NCBI RefSeq assembly: GCF_003412465.1 | Contig: NZ_QTJV01000004.1 | Coordinates: 744,001 to 808,000, forward strand | Direction: 5' to 3' | Source of the DNA: Chitinophaga silvisoli | Lineage (GTDB): Bacteria > Bacteroidota > Bacteroidia > Chitinophagales > Chitinophagaceae | Length of the DNA: 64,000 nucleotides | Part shown: positions 60,722 to 64,000 of the stretch, piece by piece | How the letters are laid out: each line of letters begins with the position of its first letter | How positions within the stretch are numbered: the first letter of the stretch is position 1 | Position numbers and translations under genes: made by a program | The notes under the pieces: generated by a model | Seen by the model: the letters and a program-made list of their open reading frames with translations, nothing else | Database searches by the model: none | What the model was told of the DNA's origin: nothing

Positions 60722-63700
60722 ATGCACACAGACAAAGCACTTTTCTCAACCCGCGTCAAACACGCATTCGCAGCCACAATGGCCCTGCTACTGCTGGTTA
60801 CCTCTGCCATGGCCCGGCCATCCACCACCAGGCAGGAACTGCACAAAATGCTACAACGCTTCCAGGTTCAACAAGGCAGCCTCTCCGCTGCACTCAAACA
60901 ACTGGAATCGGCCGCTCAGATCAGTCTTGCCTACGATGAAGATGCACTCAGGAAAGTCCAGGTTCACGCTAACACCTACCGCAAAACCGCTGTAGTAGCC
61001 ATCCTCCAGGACCTCCTCAGCCAGTCTTCCTTAAAATTCGAAGAACGCTACAACACCATCTTAATCTATGACAGCACTGCTACCCTGGCCCGCACTAGCA
61101 ATAGCCTCCAGCAGAAAGCTGCCGCCGACATCACCATCACCGGTACCGTGTCTGACAACAATGGCCCCCTCATCGGTGCCACCGTTTTCGTAAAAGGTAC
61201 AACCAATGGTACCCATACCGATCCCAGTGGTCACTTCAAATTAAACGTCCCTGAAAATGCAACCATCACTGTAACAATGATTGGTTACAAATCAGCAGAA
61301 ATAAACGTTGGTGCTGAACGCAGCTTCAACATCGTATTACAGGAAAACAGCCTCAACCTCAACCAACTCGTAGTGGTAGGTTATGGTACCCAGCGCAAAG
61401 CCACCGTCTCCGGTGCCGTTGCCGACGTTCAACTGGATAAACTCTCTTCCCGCTCCCTGAACGATGTTACCGAAGCCCTGCAAGGTAAAGCTGCCGGCGT
61501 AATCGTATCTAACAACGGTGGCGATCCTACCGCGAAACCTACAGTTTATATCCGTGGTCTCGGTGGTATCAACGGTGAAGAACCATTGTATGTAGTAGAT
61601 GGTTCCATCTATACCGGTGGCCCTATCAACCCCAACGATATCGAATCTATGAACGTACTGAAAGATGCATCTGCCGCTATCTACGGTGCACGTGCATCTG
61701 GCGGTGTGATCCTCATCACTACCAAGAAAGGTAAAGCAGGTACAGCGGTGATCAACGTAGATGCTAAAACCGGCTGGCAGTGGGCTGCTAAAAAACTCGA
61801 CGTACTGACTGCAAAAGAATTTGCAGACGTTGAAAACCAGGCTTACGATGCTGCTGGTATCAACCGCGCCGATGCCTTCAATCCTACGATCTATCCTGAT
61901 GGACAAATCACCCGTACCGACTGGCAGGATGCTATTTTCCGTACCGGTAAAACACAGGATTATAACATCAGTGCAAACGGTGGTACTGAAAAAAACCATT
62001 ACTATATGGGCTTCGGCTACCGCAAGAACGATGGGATCCTCCTGAACACAAACAGTGAGCGTTATACCTTCCGCCTGAACAGCGATGCACAGATCAAACC
62101 ATGGCTGAAAGTCGGTGAAAACATGAACTATACTTACAGCAATGGTAACGGTGCTAACACCACCAGCCCCTATACTGGCGTTATCTTCACCGCACTGGGT
62201 TACCCCCGTAACGTGACACCTTATACTGCCACCGGTGCCTTCAGCGGTCTGCCAGCTGCTTATGCAGGTTCTTATGGTGACCTCGCCAACCCGGTTGCTA
62301 CCCTGATGCGCCTGGATTCTAAAACGCCGGTGAACAGGATCAACATCAACCCGTATGCTGAAGTAACCCTGACCAAAGACCTGACATTCCGATCCAACTT
62401 CAGCGTGACAAAGTCTTTCAGCGATCAGAAAACCTTCACCACCCGCGCACTGGAAATCGGTAAGATCAACAGCAACAACTCACTGGTTGAAACTGTAGAA
62501 GATTACTCCGATATCCTCTCAGAACAAACACTAAACTATACACACCGTTTCGGTCTGCATAACATAAATGCTGTAGCAGGTTACACTTATCAACATCATA
62601 CCTACAAATACCTGATCGCTACTGCAAACTCATTCAGCGATGAGCGTGATGTATATCGTTATTTCGACAATGCCGGTGCATGGATCAAACCAAGCAGCGG
62701 TATCCAGGAAGATGCCGTTGAATCTTTCCTGGCTCGTGTGAACTATGACTACAACAGCAAATACCTCTTCACCGTACTGGGTCGTCGTGATGGTAGTTCC
62801 CGTGTAGCACCACAGAACCGCTATGCAAACTACTACTCCGTATCTGGCGGCTGGGTATTGACCAACGAAAACTTCCTGAAGAACATCGACTGGCTGAGCA
62901 TCGCGAAACTCCGTGCCAGCTACGGTGTACTGGGTAACCTGGGTAGCCTTCCTACCAATGCCATCAACGTAAACCTGACTTCTGTATCAGTTTACACAGG
63001 TGCTGAAGGTACCCTCTCTACAGGTCTTGCTGAAGATGCACTGTCTAATCCAAACCTGAAATGGGCACAGTCCAAACAAGCTAACTTCGGTGCGGACCTC
63101 GCCTTCTTCAAAAATGCCCTGTCATTAACGGCTGACTATTTCATCAAAACCACTGACAACATGATCCTGCAGGTGAACCCACCAAGCACCGCTGGTGTGA
63201 GCACAGGTATGTACAAGAACATGGGTCAGGCACGCGATAAAGGTATTGAACTGGGTCTTACTTATAACGGTTCCCTTGGTAAAGACTTTACCTACAGCGT
63301 AGGTGGTACCATGACCAAAGTAACCAACAAACTGTTGTCACTCCAATCTGGTCTGAACGAAGTAGTAAGCGTAGGCGCTACCAACATCCGTAGTTCATTG
63401 ACTCCACTGGTAACACGGGTAGGTAATCCACAATATTCCTTCAACGTGATCAAGACTGCAGGTATCTTCCAGACACAGCAGGAAATTGATAACTACCTGG
63501 GACCTGATGGTGTTACCAAGATCCAGCCTAACGCAAAACCTGGTGACCGTAAGTTCGTAGACAACAACCACGATGGCAAAATTGACAACAATGACCGTCA
63601 GATCGTAGGTAGCTTCTACCCTGGCTTCACATATGGCCTGAGCCTGAATGCAAACTACAAAGGTTTTGACCTGAACATCTTTGCACAGGGTGTACATGGA

Positions 63701-64000
63701 AACAAGATCTTCAATGCACTGAAGTATACAAACATGAACCCAAGCATCGGTACTAACTACAACATGCTGAGAGGTATCCTGGATGCATGGACACCAACTC
63801 ACACCAATACCGATGTAACACGTATTATCTCTACCGACCTGAATGGTAACTATGGTAATACATCTGACTGGTATATCGAAGATGGTTCTTATCTCCGTAT
63901 CAAAAACGTAACGCTTGGTTATACGCTGCCTGTTCGCCTCACTAACATGGCGAAGATCGGTGCTGTACGTGTTTACGCTACTGCAAACAACCTGCTCACT
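60722..64000 (+). CDS. SusC-type TonB-dependent receptor with STN signalling domain (C-terminus outside window)
   Basis: The gene runs off the right edge after 1093 codons. The signal peptide (MALLLLVTSAMARP) leads into a secretin/TonB N-terminal STN domain (about residues 50-120; QGSLSAALKQLESAAQISLA, and LSQSSLKFEERYNTILI). A carboxypeptidase-like domain (ITITGTVSDNNGPLIGATV), the plug (LNQLVVVGYGTQRKATVSGAV) and the SusC motif DASAAIYGARASGGVILIT follow. The STN domain and the FecI/FecR genes directly upstream show that this receptor both imports a substrate and switches on its own sigma factor. Confidence 0.96.
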   Translation, partial: MHTDKALFSTRVKHAFAATMALLLLVTSAMARPSTTRQELHKMLQRFQVQQGSLSAALKQLESAAQISLAYDEDALRKVQVHANTYRKTAVVAILQDLLSQSSLKFEERYNTILIYDSTATLARTSNSLQQKAAADITITGTVSDNNGPLIGATVFVKGTTNGTHTDPSGHFKLNVPENATITVTMIGYKSAEINVGAERSFNIVLQENSLNLNQLVVVGYGTQRKATVSGAVADVQLDKLSSRSLNDVTEALQGKAAGVIVSNNGGDPTAKPTVYIRGLGGINGEEPLYVVDGSIYTGGPINPNDIESMNVLKDASAAIYGARASGGVILITTKKGKAGTAVINVDAKTGWQWAAKKLDVLTAKEFADVENQAYDAAGINRADAFNPTIYPDGQITRTDWQDAIFRTGKTQDYNISANGGTEKNHYYMGFGYRKNDGILLNTNSERYTFRLNSDAQIKPWLKVGENMNYTYSNGNGANTTSPYTGVIFTALGYPRNVTPYTATGAFSGLPAAYAGSYGDLANPVATLMRLDSKTPVNRININPYAEVTLTKDLTFRSNFSVTKSFSDQKTFTTRALEIGKINSNNSLVETVEDYSDILSEQTLNYTHRFGLHNINAVAGYTYQHHTYKYLIATANSFSDERDVYRYFDNAGAWIKPSSGIQEDAVESFLARVNYDYNSKYLFTVLGRRDGSSRVAPQNRYANYYSVSGGWVLTNENFLKNIDWLSIAKLRASYGVLGNLGSLPTNAINVNLTSVSVYTGAEGTLSTGLAEDALSNPNLKWAQSKQANFGADLAFFKNALSLTADYFIKTTDNMILQVNPPSTAGVSTGMYKNMGQARDKGIELGLTYNGSLGKDFTYSVGGTMTKVTNKLLSLQSGLNEVVSVGATNIRSSLTPLVTRVGNPQYSFNVIKTAGIFQTQQEIDNYLGPDGVTKIQPNAKPGDRKFVDNNHDGKIDNNDRQIVGSFYPGFTYGLSLNANYKGFDLNIFAQGVHGNKIFNALKYTNMNPSIGTNYNMLRGILDAWTPTHTNTDVTRIISTDLNGNYGNTSDWYIEDGSYLRIKNVTLGYTLPVRLTNMAKIGAVRVYATANNLLT

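Overview
The window looks like a chromosomal segment of a member of the Bacteroidota, most likely a Chitinophaga-like organism (Chitinophagaceae). The evidence is three SusC-type TonB-dependent receptors (two with a SusD partner in view), a FecI/FecR pair, a LytTR/LytS-type two-component system, a DUF3127 protein, promoter -7 boxes of the TAnnTTTG type, A/T-rich leaders, and a SecA with a C-terminal SEC-C zinc tail. No rRNA, tRNA, CRISPR array, transposase or phage gene was recognised. The taxonomic call is inference from gene content, not from a marker search.

Layout. 1-7.9 kb (minus): the end of a TauE/SafE permease, then a complete six-gene ebo cluster in the order eboA-B-C-D-E-F, a widespread but poorly understood cluster linked to trafficking of secondary metabolites or their precursors. 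8.3-14.9 kb (minus): a SusC/SusD pair followed by a lipoprotein with FG-GAP repeats and a haem c motif. 15.3-17.5 kb (minus): an rtcB-prfH ribosome-repair pair whose 3' end lies in a three-copy 57-bp tandem repeat. 17.7-18.7 kb: a TMEM220-like membrane protein and an unknown gene. 18.8-26.7 kb (minus): a six-gene locus for oxidative (3-keto type) sugar metabolism: Gfo/Idh/MocA oxidoreductase, sugar isomerase, cytochrome c, DUF1080 hydrolase, ThuA, and an 1131-residue fusion of ThuA, PQQ-type sugar dehydrogenase, PKD, cytochrome c and a CBM-like domain. Two of its gaps hold long-range stem-loops.

27.3-35.2 kb: a DUF4253-like lipoprotein and secA; a compact three-gene minus-strand module (two near-identical 63-residue proteins plus a protein with ADP-ribosyltransferase-like motifs) that resembles an undescribed toxin-antitoxin system; then deoC, a SPOR protein and an M20 amidohydrolase. 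35.2-38.0 kb (minus): an ABC transporter operon that ends in its own YtrA-type GntR regulator, with a very clear operator and promoter upstream. 38.2-45.3 kb: an unknown secreted protein, glyA, a sugar nucleotidyltransferase, a nitronate monooxygenase-like enzyme and a NatAB-like ABC exporter.

45.8-51.9 kb (plus): a polysaccharide utilisation locus of SusC, SusD and a GH5-like/ricin-lectin lipoprotein. 52.0-56.6 kb (minus): a LytTR response regulator and its histidine kinase, a COG2509-type flavoprotein, and a DUF3127 protein with an SSB-like acidic tail. 57.3-64 kb (plus): dnaA, then an ECF sigma factor, FecR anti-sigma factor and an STN-domain SusC receptor that runs off the window. That last trio is a cell-surface signalling system in which the receptor would report substrate binding through FecR to the sigma factor.

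The best candidates for something new are the putative ART toxin module (31.6-32.7 kb), the 1131-residue fusion with its structured intercistronic regions, and the ebo cluster, whose substrate is unknown here.
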